A DNA stretch of 64,000 nt from Bacteroidota bacterium. GTDB taxonomy: Bacteria > Bacteroidota > Bacteroidia > Bacteroidales > UBA10428. Within the stretch, counting starts at the first letter, position 1. Every line of letters begins with the position of its first letter. This document shows, piece by piece, positions 1 to 9,371 of the stretch. The notes under the pieces are model-generated. The model searched no databases, had not been told where the DNA came from, and worked only from the letters and a program-made list of their open reading frames with translations. The stretch covers positions 1,178,001 to 1,242,000 of the forward strand of contig CP065006.1 in the NCBI GenBank assembly GCA_016699695.1, in the 5' to 3' direction. The translations under genes were made by a program, and so were the position numbers.

Positions 1-887
1 CACTGCGCAGCATGGGTGCCACGATAGAATCGACAAACGACAAATGCCCCTTCACCATTACCGGACCTATCCAGGGAGGAAAAGCCAATGTCGATGGCAT
101 AAGTTCGCAGTTTCTTACCGCCTTGCTTTTTGCTACACCCCTTATCGAAGGTGACTCAGAAATCACCGTCGATAACCTGCACGAAAAACCCTATGTGCAA
201 ATCACCCTCGATTGGCTCAACAAACAAAAGATACACTATAAAAACCAAGGGCTCGATTGGTTTTCGGTAAAAGGAGGTCAGCGTTACCAGGCTTTCGAAT
301 CGCGCATTGCAGCCGATTTCTCCTCGGCTACTTTTGCGGTTTGTGCGGCTGCCATCACCCGCTCTGAAATACTTATCAGAGGGCTCGATTTCGACGATTA
401 CCAGGGCGATAAGGCCATTTTCGATTTTATGGCTCAAATGGGAATGGCAGTAACCCATACCAACGAAGGAGTAATCGTAAAATGTACTCAACTGAAAGGT
501 GCCAGCCTCGATCTGAACGATACACCCGATGCACTGCCTGCGCTTGCTGTCGCTGCGTGTTTTGCAGAGGGCGAAACCATTCTTGGTAATGTAAAGCAAG
601 CCCGGCTAAAGGAATGCGACCGGATTGCCGCCATTGCCACCGAACTTACCAAAATGGGTGCCAATATACGGGAATTGCCCAATGGTTTGGTAATTGTGGG
701 AGGACCTCTTACAGGAGCAGAAGTGCACGGATACCACGATCACCGGATGGTAATGGCATTGGCATTGGCTGGCATGGGTGCCTCTGGTATCACGCACATC
801 GATACTCCCGAAGCAATTTCGGTAACCTACCCCAGCTTTGTTAACGATTTTAAAAACCTCGGCGGCAACCTTCAACTGCAAGATTAA
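1..887 (+). CDS. aroA: 3-phosphoshikimate 1-carboxyvinyltransferase (EPSP synthase), 5' end outside window
   Basis: EPSP synthase transfers the enolpyruvyl group of PEP to shikimate-3-phosphate, the sixth step of the cytosolic shikimate pathway. The frame is already open at the window edge and reads Leu-Arg-Ser before the first Met at position 12. That Met is therefore internal (LRSMGA is a family motif) and about 120-130 N-terminal residues lie outside. Visible family motifs are the second-domain start ITGPIQGGKANVDG, the LKECDRI motif that carries the Lys/Asp/Arg active-site residues, and the C-terminal DHRMVMALAL. The stop lies 15 bp before aroK, the next enzyme block of the same pathway, so the two are probably co-transcribed. 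The identification is firm. Confidence 0.95.
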   Translation, partial: LRSMGATIESTNDKCPFTITGPIQGGKANVDGISSQFLTALLFATPLIEGDSEITVDNLHEKPYVQITLDWLNKQKIHYKNQGLDWFSVKGGQRYQAFESRIAADFSSATFAVCAAAITRSEILIRGLDFDDYQGDKAIFDFMAQMGMAVTHTNEGVIVKCTQLKGASLDLNDTPDALPALAVAACFAEGETILGNVKQARLKECDRIAAIATELTKMGANIRELPNGLVIVGGPLTGAEVHGYHDHRMVMALALAGMGASGITHIDTPEAISVTYPSFVNDFKNLGGNLQLQD

Positions 888-902
888 CCGATTTTTAAAA
901 GA

Positions 903-1424
903 GTGAAAATATACCTGATAGGATATAAAAACAGCGGTAAATCAACTACCGGACGAAAACTGGCCAAGAAACTCGGGCTTACCTTTGTCGATCTCGATGA
1001 GTTAATTGGAAAACTCGATGGCCGTACAGTACCTGAAATTTTTTCTCAGGATGGCGAAGATGCTTTCCGAATAAAGGAACAAAAAGCGCTGCATCAAACA
1101 GAATCGTTAGACCAGGCTGTCATCAGCACCGGGGGTGGGGTGCCAAGGTTCTTCGACAACATGCAATTTATGAATAGCCATGGGATTACCATCTACCTGA
1201 AACTCGATGAGGAAACCCTGGTAGGGCGTCTGAAAAATGCCACACACAACAGACCCATTGTGCAAGGAAAAACGATCGAAGAATTGCACGAATACGTCCG
1301 TGATTTGCTTCAACGATTTGAGCATTGCTATCTCTCGGCCCACTATGTAGTCGATGCTAAAAACACTGCCCCGGAAGAATTGATCGCACGCATTCTGAGC
1401 ACTACTCACGAACTGCTGCCTTAA
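903..1424 (+). CDS. aroK: Shikimate kinase
   Basis: This cytosolic enzyme phosphorylates shikimate with ATP to give shikimate-3-phosphate, the substrate of AroA encoded just upstream. At 173 aa it has the usual family length. The P-loop GYKNSGKS is at residues 7-14. The shikimate-binding Asp lies in FVDLDEL (about 30-32), with Arg56 and the GGG motif at 77-79. The LID arginine is in NRP (about 117) and the adenine-site Arg is near 138. The start is GTG, 15 bp after aroA, with no in-frame ATG at a better position. The 300 bp after it separate it from the next operon. Confidence 0.95.
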   Translation: MKIYLIGYKNSGKSTTGRKLAKKLGLTFVDLDELIGKLDGRTVPEIFSQDGEDAFRIKEQKALHQTESLDQAVISTGGGVPRFFDNMQFMNSHGITIYLKLDEETLVGRLKNATHNRPIVQGKTIEELHEYVRDLLQRFEHCYLSAHYVVDAKNTAPEELIARILSTTHELLP

Positions 1425-1724
1425 AGTTCAATTTTCGATCCCATATTTGGTTTTATCTCAAAAAAAGGCAGAAATACACCTGCCCGATTCAGAATAAGCC
1501 AAAGCAACCTAAAAATCAAACCCGCAACTAATTCCTTTTACCCGCGTGAAACAGATGCCAATCAAAATACAGTACTTTAGGTACCTGTAAACGGCAATAT
1601 TTTAATACTTTTAGCCCGATTTCATTGATAACCGTCAGATTTTCGTTTTGAAGTGCATGAAATAAATGACTGCAGATTGAAAATCTATGTAACTTAACGT
1701 TCATCACACAAGGATTTACTATTT
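1425..1724. other. Non-coding gap before the NTT/TIR/STAND operon
   Basis: This 300-bp stretch has no convincing small gene or RNA. It must carry the promoter of the downstream three-gene operon. The closest match to the Bacteroidota -7 box is TACTTTTA at 1606-1613 (7 of 8 positions), but it has no clear -33 TTTG partner. No hairpin with a T-run that could terminate aroA-aroK was found. Confidence 0.5.
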
Positions 1725-4700
1725 ATGAATCAGATTTACCGGCGACAGGAGCAGATTAATAAAGAGTTTTTACTCCTTGCCGGCTATTCTTTGCTTACTT
1801 TCGCTTCCGGTATTTTTCTTTCTACCTTCGATGTGCTGGTGCATGCCAGGTTTATTGAGGTGTTTGGTTACCGCTCTCTGGCGGCTTCCTACATTGTCGG
1901 CGGATTTGCAGGGGTATTATTCACCTACTTGTATCCAGTACTTTTTCGAAGAATAAGCACAAGAAATTTAAACCTTTCAATATTCACTCTTATTTTACTA
2001 TTGGCAGGTACTTATCTGACTTGCAGTTTCTTGTTTACCTCGCGCAACCTGGCATTTTATGGTATGGTGTTGCTCTTTCCTGTAAATGTGCTTATGATGC
2101 TTGCGGTATGGCAATTTGGCAGAAAAATGCTAACCCCTATCCAATCGCGCAATATTACACCAAAAGCACGACTGGCCTACCTCGCCGGATTTGCACTGGG
2201 AGGACTCATTACCACATTAAGTCTGTATTTTTTCTATTTTCGGTTTATAACCCTTTTTTCGCTAATGGCCCTTACCGGCAGCTGGATGATACATTTAGCC
2301 GTTTTAGTGATTCTCCGTAAAAGAAAGTTAATTCGCACGGCTAAAGAAAAATATGTGCCAGTTTCAAACAACATCTTTTTGTTTCTTACCTCTCCACTTT
2401 CGAGGTACCTGCTTCTGTTTACCATCCTCTCAGCTATGATTGGCTTCAGCATCCATTTTGTGTTTATTAATCTGGCAGGAGCAGGTTTTCAGAATATCAT
2501 CGGGGTATCAAAATTTTATGGATTGTTCTTGGCTGCATTAATGGTGTTTATTTATGGAATAGACCGGTTTTTGATAAAAAAAATTCTGTATTCATACGAT
2601 TCGCCTTATAGCCTTATCCTCATTCCTGCTGTAATGTTGTTTACCCTGGCAGCCAGCATGGTGGCCAATCTCTTTTTCACTGGCTTATATCCACACGAGA
2701 ATTTTACTCTGTTTTTCCTTTTTCTCACCCTCACTAAAGTGGGCTACGAAAGCCTAAAAGCCATTGTTCAGATTCCCTCATCCAGAACCCTTTATCAAGC
2801 CCTCGACATTCGGTTTAAGCAGGTAGCCCACCCGCGCATTGAAGGTTCTGCCATTATGCTGGGACTCGCTTTGAGCGGAGCATTTATCCTGGCGCTTTCC
2901 TTTCTAAGGTTCTTTAATCTTAATCTGATCATGTATTGGATTACCCTTCTTACACTGGGTTGGGGTTTTGTGGGCTATAAACTTTTAAAACAATACCAAG
3001 CCGATCAGGTTAAAGCTCTGAACCGGTTGCGCTACAAACAAACCATGCTTCTGAGCAAAGACCTTTACCAGGAGCGAATCTGGTCATCTCTTGCAAATTA
3101 TGATTCCGTAAAAATTAATTGCATTCTGAATACTTTGTCGGAGTTGCATCCGATGGACTTTGAAAAATACCTGATAAGGCTATTGGCACATCCGCAAAAA
3201 GAAATTCGACAAGTGATGATTGGCAAAATATTGGAACACCATATTTTCAGTGCCCTTCCAGAACTCAAAAAACTTGAAGAAACAGGCGATGAGGATGAAA
3301 TGGAGCTACTCAGGCTGGTTGAAAATACATTGAAATTGGAAATGCTCCTACCCAAAAAGCTTTCCGATATGCGCGAATTGACATTAAATGGGAATAAGAC
3401 TCAAAGATTGAAGCTTGCAAATTCATTACAACAAGAACTGCCGGAAATAAAAGAAGAAATACTTTTCGAACTGATTAAAGATCCTGATCCTGATGTGCAA
3501 CATGCAGGCATACGCTCCCTGGCACGAAGCCATGAGATTGAGTTTAATTACATCCTGCTCGACTACCTTTACCCTTCGAAATACAATCCATATGCTATTG
3601 AAGCTTTATGCAAAACGGGCCATAAAGCCCTGGATTACCTCGAAAGAGAACAGATGCTTCCGGATACACCCGAAATTGTAAAAGTACGTATTGCGCGTGT
3701 TTATGGGAAAATGGGTAGCCTGGAAGCCTTGGATAAGATTCTTGCCAATCTTGCTACCCAGGAACAGTTTGTATTGATGCAAAACCTGCAAACACTTATC
3801 GATTGTCACTTTCAGGCAAGCAGTGCCAATAAATATAAATTATTAAGTTTCTTTATCAAACAAGCCGGAATCATCACAAGTAACCTCAATCTATACCATT
3901 CATCCTGCCGAAAAAAAGGAATGGAGATGGTGGCTGAAGCATACCGGCAGGAAATTGATAAAAACTACGACCTCATCTTTAAACTGCTATCGCTGATTTA
4001 TAACCCACAAATAATTGCCTCGATTAAACACATGTTGCTTGATGGAAGCCATTCGCAAGTGAACCATGCTATTGAACTGGTCGATACTTACTTCGACGAA
4101 GACATCAAACCCATATTTTTTCCACTGGTTGAAAACATCAGTCATGCAGAAAGACTTAAAAGGCTGGAGAACTTTTTTATACAACCCACCCTCAAGCGCG
4201 AAGAATTACTCCGTACAAGCCTCACAAGCGATTTTAACGTACTCTCTTATTATCCCAGAGCTTGCGTGATGCTCTACATTCTGCAAAACAAACTTGGGGA
4301 CTTTGAGGAGGAAATCATTTTTAATGCTTACCATCAGGAACCTCTCTTAAGCGAAACGGCCATCTATGTTCTCCTTCATTTGCATCCACACAGGATAAAA
4401 AGCCTTATGCATCAGGACGATATGCACGAACACCTCACTGGGTTGATAAAATCAACCAAAAGTATGGCTATCGATGAGCTCTTTATTTTTCGCTTTATTG
4501 AACTCAAGGCTTATTCTGATTTTGCAGAACTCTCTGAGCAGGTAGCACTGCAATTGGCAAGACATGCCCGCAAAGTGGAATTAAAAAAAGGAGCCTCCTT
4601 CGATATCTCGCTGTTAGCAAAACAGGAGCGGCTGATAATGACTCAATCTACTGTTTTTAAAGGTGGTAAGAATTGTGTAATTTTGCTGGCTGATAATTTT

Positions 4701-4871
4701 CTGGATATTAGTTTGCTTCATGCACACGGAATAGATCAGCTTGTATGCGAAAATGCTGCCGAAATGTGGTTGTTCCCCGAATGGTTGGTTAAAAACATGC
4801 TGCACGATCATATTGACTTTGCGAACAAATACTTTTTATCAATCGAAAACCTGAAGGTAATCAAAGAATAA
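1725..4871 (+). CDS. NTT/MFS-like polytopic membrane protein with HEAT-like and degenerate cNMP-binding-like C-terminal regions
   Basis: This 1048-aa protein has three parts. Residues 1 to about 430 form roughly 11-12 hydrophobic helices in a transporter-like arrangement, resembling the ATP/ADP translocase-like (NTT, Npt1/Npt2) branch of the MFS fold. Residues about 440 to 920 are soluble and made of short amphipathic helical pairs resembling HEAT repeats (for example LIRLLAHPQKEIRQVMI and LIKDPDPDVQHAGIRSLA). The last 110 or so residues (ALQLARHARKVELKKGASF...) resemble a cyclic-nucleotide-binding domain start but lack the phosphate-binding GE...RA signature. The stop is only 2 bp before the next gene, so the three genes form one operon. 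Real transport is unproven; it could be a membrane sensor or anchor. The fold calls come from reading the sequence by eye. Confidence 0.7.
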   Translation: MNQIYRRQEQINKEFLLLAGYSLLTFASGIFLSTFDVLVHARFIEVFGYRSLAASYIVGGFAGVLFTYLYPVLFRRISTRNLNLSIFTLILLLAGTYLTCSFLFTSRNLAFYGMVLLFPVNVLMMLAVWQFGRKMLTPIQSRNITPKARLAYLAGFALGGLITTLSLYFFYFRFITLFSLMALTGSWMIHLAVLVILRKRKLIRTAKEKYVPVSNNIFLFLTSPLSRYLLLFTILSAMIGFSIHFVFINLAGAGFQNIIGVSKFYGLFLAALMVFIYGIDRFLIKKILYSYDSPYSLILIPAVMLFTLAASMVANLFFTGLYPHENFTLFFLFLTLTKVGYESLKAIVQIPSSRTLYQALDIRFKQVAHPRIEGSAIMLGLALSGAFILALSFLRFFNLNLIMYWITLLTLGWGFVGYKLLKQYQADQVKALNRLRYKQTMLLSKDLYQERIWSSLANYDSVKINCILNTLSELHPMDFEKYLIRLLAHPQKEIRQVMIGKILEHHIFSALPELKKLEETGDEDEMELLRLVENTLKLEMLLPKKLSDMRELTLNGNKTQRLKLANSLQQELPEIKEEILFELIKDPDPDVQHAGIRSLARSHEIEFNYILLDYLYPSKYNPYAIEALCKTGHKALDYLEREQMLPDTPEIVKVRIARVYGKMGSLEALDKILANLATQEQFVLMQNLQTLIDCHFQASSANKYKLLSFFIKQAGIITSNLNLYHSSCRKKGMEMVAEAYRQEIDKNYDLIFKLLSLIYNPQIIASIKHMLLDGSHSQVNHAIELVDTYFDEDIKPIFFPLVENISHAERLKRLENFFIQPTLKREELLRTSLTSDFNVLSYYPRACVMLYILQNKLGDFEEEIIFNAYHQEPLLSETAIYVLLHLHPHRIKSLMHQDDMHEHLTGLIKSTKSMAIDELFIFRFIELKAYSDFAELSEQVALQLARHARKVELKKGASFDISLLAKQERLIMTQSTVFKGGKNCVILLADNFLDISLLHAHGIDQLVCENAAEMWLFPEWLVKNMLHDHIDFANKYFLSIENLKVIKE

Positions 4872-4873
4872 CT

Positions 4874-6262
4874 ATGAAAGTAAAACAAATATACTTCACA
4901 GCACCATCCTCACTTTGCGGTGGGGAATGGCTGGGTATTTTTGTTGAAAAACTAAAAATGGCTTTCGACCGTACCACCCGACAAACCTTCAATTGGGTAG
5001 TAAAATCCAATGAAAATGATGACTGGTCGAGAAACATCGCTGAATCGGATTTCTTTATGGTAATACTCGATGCACACGAGAACCACAACGAAGCCTTTTT
5101 GAATGAGCTGTATGCCATCAGCGACAACGTACAGAAAAAAGCCGCCAAGGAATTGCCTGCTCATTTTATCTTTAAAATATGCCTTACACCCTCAAAAGAT
5201 ATCAGGCAGCCTGCGCTGTTTCAACCTCTTTGCGGGTACAACTTTTTTGAGTATACCGGACGAAAAGACAACCTGTCAGTTTTCTCCTTCGACGAGCAGG
5301 ATCAAAATGTAAAAGCCTGGAAACAATTGCTCGATATGGCTTTCGATTTCAAAGAAATATATTCGGCACCCACGACCAAAGAGATGGGCATTGAAATAAA
5401 CCAAAAAAATATATACCTAAGCCTTTGCACATCAGACCTTCTGGCCGTTAGAAGCGAAATTAAACGCGAACTGCAACACCTGGGGTATAATGTGCTGCCC
5501 AAAATAGACCTCATGCATAATTTCAGCGATTTCGACGAAATTGTCACAGAGAACCTCCAGGTATGCTCTAATGTTTTACAACTCGTAGGAGCCAAATATG
5601 GCGAAATACCTGCCGATCAAAAAATTTCTGTTTTCGAAAGAGAGAATAACTTGTTTGGTAATTTTCTAAAAAGCAATAATAACCTAACCCGTTTGATCTG
5701 GATTCCGGACTCAGTGCGGAACAAAGAACAAAAACAGGAGTTGTATATTAACAGGCTTAAACAAAAAGAAGCGGACCAATCGACCGAAATCATTGAATCG
5801 ACTGTTGATGAGTTTAAAGAAATTCTAAAATTGCGCCTTTCTGTGAAGCCGGCAGAATCGCCATTACCCAGTTCAAAAGGTGAAGTATACTACATTACCA
5901 GTAACCAAAAAGCAGTCGAGTCATTCAAGCAATACATTCTTCAACATAACCTCTCGTTGCAAACACTCGATTTAAACGATAAAGAAAATTTGTATCAACA
6001 GCACCTAGAGTTACTTAAGCGTACTAACCATGTAATTATCGATTGGGTTAAGAAAGACCGGCAGTGGCTTAACAGCAAACTCAGCGACCTTATAAAAGCT
6101 CCGGGTATGGGCAAAAAACAGAATTTTACCAGCATAGGAATAATAACCAATGGCCTACAACCCGATATCCAGGGCTACAAGTCATGGCTACCTGATATAC
6201 AAATTATGCAACAGGAGAATCATGAAGAAATAAATAAATTCCTGGAAAAAATCCACGATTAA
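4874..6262 (+). CDS. Three tandem TIR/DUF4062-like segments, cytoplasmic
   Basis: This 462-aa protein has no signal peptide or membrane helix. Three alpha/beta segments follow each other. Residues 1-160 run from KQIYFTAP through a buried strand ESDFFMVILDAH and NEAFLNELYA. Residues 175-320 start NIYLSLCTSDLLAVRSEI, continue with a CSNVLQLVGAKYGEIP strand, and have a Glu-rich SVFEREN helix, the pattern of DUF4062 (a TIR relative). Residues 335-462 start GEVYYITSN and have an RTNHVIIDWV strand. TIR-fold proteins either act as NADases or mediate protein-protein contact. I cannot align a convincing catalytic Glu, so an adaptor role is as likely as an enzyme. It lies between the membrane protein (2 bp upstream) and the STAND NTPase (13 bp downstream), which points to a shared pathway. 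Confidence 0.65.
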   Translation: MKVKQIYFTAPSSLCGGEWLGIFVEKLKMAFDRTTRQTFNWVVKSNENDDWSRNIAESDFFMVILDAHENHNEAFLNELYAISDNVQKKAAKELPAHFIFKICLTPSKDIRQPALFQPLCGYNFFEYTGRKDNLSVFSFDEQDQNVKAWKQLLDMAFDFKEIYSAPTTKEMGIEINQKNIYLSLCTSDLLAVRSEIKRELQHLGYNVLPKIDLMHNFSDFDEIVTENLQVCSNVLQLVGAKYGEIPADQKISVFERENNLFGNFLKSNNNLTRLIWIPDSVRNKEQKQELYINRLKQKEADQSTEIIESTVDEFKEILKLRLSVKPAESPLPSSKGEVYYITSNQKAVESFKQYILQHNLSLQTLDLNDKENLYQQHLELLKRTNHVIIDWVKKDRQWLNSKLSDLIKAPGMGKKQNFTSIGIITNGLQPDIQGYKSWLPDIQIMQQENHEEINKFLEKIHD

Positions 6263-6275
6263 AGACCCTATCACT

Positions 6276-9200
6276 ATGCAACCCGAATCTAATCAAATAC
6301 TTCCTAATCCTTTTCCAGGTCTCAGACCATTTACCTCCGACGAAAGCCACTTGTTTTTCGGACGCGAAGGACAAAGTGAAACCATCGTAAATTATCTGTC
6401 AGAATATCGTTTTGCAGCAGTAACCGGCGCTTCTGGAAGCGGAAAGTCATCTCTTATTTATTGTGGTGTCATTCCTCTACTTTATGGAGGTTTTATCAGC
6501 CAGGCAGGTACCAACTGGAACATACTAGCCGCCAGGCCTGGAAGCAGCCCCATCTGGAACCTGGCAAAAACCTTTGCTAACCTCGAAGCTCAAAACAATG
6601 CAGCAACTGACCTTACGGAGTTAAACGAGTATTACTATTCTTTACTTAACCGCCATTCGCTAGGTCTTTCCGATGCCATTCAGCAGGCCTTTCCTGACCA
6701 GGAGGCTAATACCCTCCTTATCATCGACCAGTTTGAGGAATTGTTTCGTTACAAAGAAGCCAGGGGAAAAACTGAAGCACACATCGACGATCCAAGAGCA
6801 TTTATAAAATTGTTGGTGAACATTGTAGAACAAAAGAAACTGCCGGTATATGTAGTCCTCACCATGCGTTCCGATTTTATTGGCGATTGCTCCGATTACC
6901 AGGACCTTACTTCGCTGATCAATAAAAGCAACTACCTGGTGCCCCAGATGACCCGAGAAGATTTTGAACAGGTAATCTGTGGCCCACTAAAGGTAAGTGG
7001 TTCAGAAATAGAACCCCGTCTGCTCCAGGAAGTACTCAATACCATCGAAAACAATCACGATCAACTCCCTGTGCTGCAACATGTGCTTATGCGCACCTGG
7101 GATTTCTGGAAAAAAAATGCAGCCCAATCGCAGAAAAATGCGCTTAGCCTGCGCGATTACCTGGCCGCAGGGAAACTGGAGAACGCTCTTTCGTTGCACG
7201 CCAACGAAGCATATAGCCAATTGAATGAAAAAGAAAGGGAATTGTGCAAAACGCTTTTTAAAGCCCTTACCGATAAAGGAATCGAAGGAAAAGGTATCCG
7301 CCGGCCAGCCACGGTGGCAGAAATAGCTGAAATCGGACAAGCACAACCCGAAGACATTATTCGGATAGTAGAATTATTCCGACAGCCAGGGCGCTCATTC
7401 TTAACTCCTGCCACACCCATTGAGCTAAATTCGAACTCTGTAATCGATATCTCGCACGAAAGCCTTATGCGAATATGGGACAAGCTGCGGGTTTGGGTTG
7501 ACGAAGAAGCCTCGGCATCGCACATGTACCTGCGTTTGGTAGACCTGGCCGGGCAATATCAATCGGGACGTTCGGGCCTTATGCGTTCACCTGATTTACA
7601 AGTAGCACTCAACTGGCGAAAAACACAAAACCCGAACCGTGCCTGGGCCAGGCGTTACAACCCGGCTTTTGAAAAAGCCATGGTATTTTTAAACACCAGC
7701 GAGAAAAAATTTCAGCAAGACGAAGAAAGTAAGGTCAAAACTCAACGCCGCGAACTATCCCGTACACGTCGGTTGGCCATATTGTTGGGAGTTATCGCTG
7801 TGGCCTTTTTTGCCCTTATGTTTTATGCATACCGGCAAAGTCAGGAAGCAATAGCACAGAAGGAAAGGGCCGAATCGTATGCGAATTTGGTATTGGGTGA
7901 AAAAAATGAAGTAGTAGAAAAAGGCCGTGCAACTGAGTACCAGTTGATACGCGAACGCGAGAGGCTCGATTCTCTAACAAAAGCCCGGCAGGATCAATTG
8001 CTGCTTACTCCCGAAGAAGATCAGAACTACCAGCTGTTAATCGACGAGGTAACCCGTCGCACCCAGGAACTGGAACAAACAGCTCAGTTGATTGAAGTGG
8101 AAAAGAAACAAAACGAGCAACTTGCCAAATCGGCCAAAGAAGAGCGCTCCAAGGCTGAATCGATTGGTAAAGAAGAATTGCGCAAAAGAATGATTGTGCT
8201 TTCGAGTGCCCTTGCCGTCAGATCGACTCAGCTCGACGACAAACAATTGGCAGGTTTGCTCGCCTATCAGGCTTATTACATCAACCGTGAAAATGGTGGG
8301 CAAAGCAATCATCCCGACATCTACCGTGGCCTCTACAATGCCTTGCGCGAACTAAAAGGTCAACGTTACAATACGCTTCAGGGACATAACAGCCCCATTG
8401 TAAGCCTGGTGTTCGATGCACCCCGGAACCTGTTATACAGTGCCGATACCGATGGTTTAGTGAACCGATGGGGCTTTAAGAAAACACCCCAACAGGCAAC
8501 AAAAATGCTTGAAAATCCGCTTGGCAACACCTGCCTCGATATTACAGGCGATGGCCGGTGGATGGCTACTGGAACTGAAACTGGCGAACTGCAATTGGTA
8601 AATACCCAGTTGACCTCCCAAACCCCTCGAACACTGGGAGCACATAAAGGGAAAGTCATCAATGTGCAATTTGTTCCTGGTAAAAATGCCATCATTACCT
8701 TAGGTGCCGATAATACGGTGAAATATTGGGATCTGCTTTCGGGCGAAGGAGAAGTAATACTGCGAGACAATTCAGGCTTCACAGACATAGATGCAGCGCC
8801 ATCCGGACGAAGCATAATCTGCGTTACTGGAAATGGAAAGCTGATACGTTGGGATATTGAAAGTAAAACAAGCGAATTGATTTTTACTCATTCCACTTCG
8901 CTGCACTCCGTAGCCTACGATTTCGAAAGTGAGAAAATTGCGATGGGTGACCGTGAAGGTAAGGTTATTCTTTTTAATGCACTTACAGGAAAGCAAATAA
9001 AAAGCTTTTATGCACACGGCTCCAGGGTGCTTGATCTGCAATTCAGCCCCGACAACCGCATGCTGGCCAGTTCAGGTCTCGATGGACTTATCCGTATCTG
9101 GAACGTAGAGAACCTGAACGACTTACCAATAGAGATTCGCGAACATGAATCGTGGGTAGAATCTGTGGCCTTTAGTCCCGATGGAAAAAACCTGCTTTCG

Positions 9201-9353
9201 ACCAGCAACGATCGGAACACTATCTACATCTGGCCGGTGAAAACAGAAAGCCTGGCCGATGAAATGTGTACCTACCTGACCCGTCAGCTTTCGCAAGCCG
9301 AATGGAACAGTTTTATTGGTAACGATGTACCTTACCGAAAAGTGTGCGAATAG
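6276..9353 (+). CDS. nSTAND1-type NTPase with transmembrane helix, coiled coil and WD40 propeller
   Basis: This 1025-aa protein opens with the conserved nSTAND1 entry NPFPGLRPFTSDESHLFFGR. The Walker A motif is GASGSGKS (residues 51-58), Walker B is LLIIDQFEE (147-155), and the sensor strand is VVLTMRSDFIG (about 194-203). A winged-helix-like region follows (about 300-400), with the STAND motif VIDISHESLMRIW. One membrane helix lies near 503-523, a charged coiled coil at about 530-650, and WD40 repeats from about 700 to 1000 (for example FSPDNRMLASSGLDGLIRIW). STAND proteins are signal-dependent ATPase switches that oligomerise when the propeller senses a ligand. The operon context suggests it works with the TIR-like and transporter-like proteins. 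The trigger is unknown. Confidence 0.85.
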   Translation: MQPESNQILPNPFPGLRPFTSDESHLFFGREGQSETIVNYLSEYRFAAVTGASGSGKSSLIYCGVIPLLYGGFISQAGTNWNILAARPGSSPIWNLAKTFANLEAQNNAATDLTELNEYYYSLLNRHSLGLSDAIQQAFPDQEANTLLIIDQFEELFRYKEARGKTEAHIDDPRAFIKLLVNIVEQKKLPVYVVLTMRSDFIGDCSDYQDLTSLINKSNYLVPQMTREDFEQVICGPLKVSGSEIEPRLLQEVLNTIENNHDQLPVLQHVLMRTWDFWKKNAAQSQKNALSLRDYLAAGKLENALSLHANEAYSQLNEKERELCKTLFKALTDKGIEGKGIRRPATVAEIAEIGQAQPEDIIRIVELFRQPGRSFLTPATPIELNSNSVIDISHESLMRIWDKLRVWVDEEASASHMYLRLVDLAGQYQSGRSGLMRSPDLQVALNWRKTQNPNRAWARRYNPAFEKAMVFLNTSEKKFQQDEESKVKTQRRELSRTRRLAILLGVIAVAFFALMFYAYRQSQEAIAQKERAESYANLVLGEKNEVVEKGRATEYQLIRERERLDSLTKARQDQLLLTPEEDQNYQLLIDEVTRRTQELEQTAQLIEVEKKQNEQLAKSAKEERSKAESIGKEELRKRMIVLSSALAVRSTQLDDKQLAGLLAYQAYYINRENGGQSNHPDIYRGLYNALRELKGQRYNTLQGHNSPIVSLVFDAPRNLLYSADTDGLVNRWGFKKTPQQATKMLENPLGNTCLDITGDGRWMATGTETGELQLVNTQLTSQTPRTLGAHKGKVINVQFVPGKNAIITLGADNTVKYWDLLSGEGEVILRDNSGFTDIDAAPSGRSIICVTGNGKLIRWDIESKTSELIFTHSTSLHSVAYDFESEKIAMGDREGKVILFNALTGKQIKSFYAHGSRVLDLQFSPDNRMLASSGLDGLIRIWNVENLNDLPIEIREHESWVESVAFSPDGKNLLSTSNDRNTIYIWPVKTESLADEMCTYLTRQLSQAEWNSFIGNDVPYRKVCE

Positions 9354-9371
9354 ATGAATTGTTGTGTTACC

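Noticed and set aside
8378..8815. Long open frame on the minus strand inside the STAND gene
   Set aside because: It lies fully inside a gene with intact motifs, shows no domain, signal or start context, and other antisense frames like it (156-599, 38360-38797, 23674-24072) are also shadows.
1725..9353. A classic defence island around the STAND operon
   Set aside because: Flanking genes (aroA, aroK, M48 protease, flavodiiron protein, Feo) are not defence genes. No restriction, CRISPR or toxin-antitoxin gene is near, so only the operon itself is proposed.
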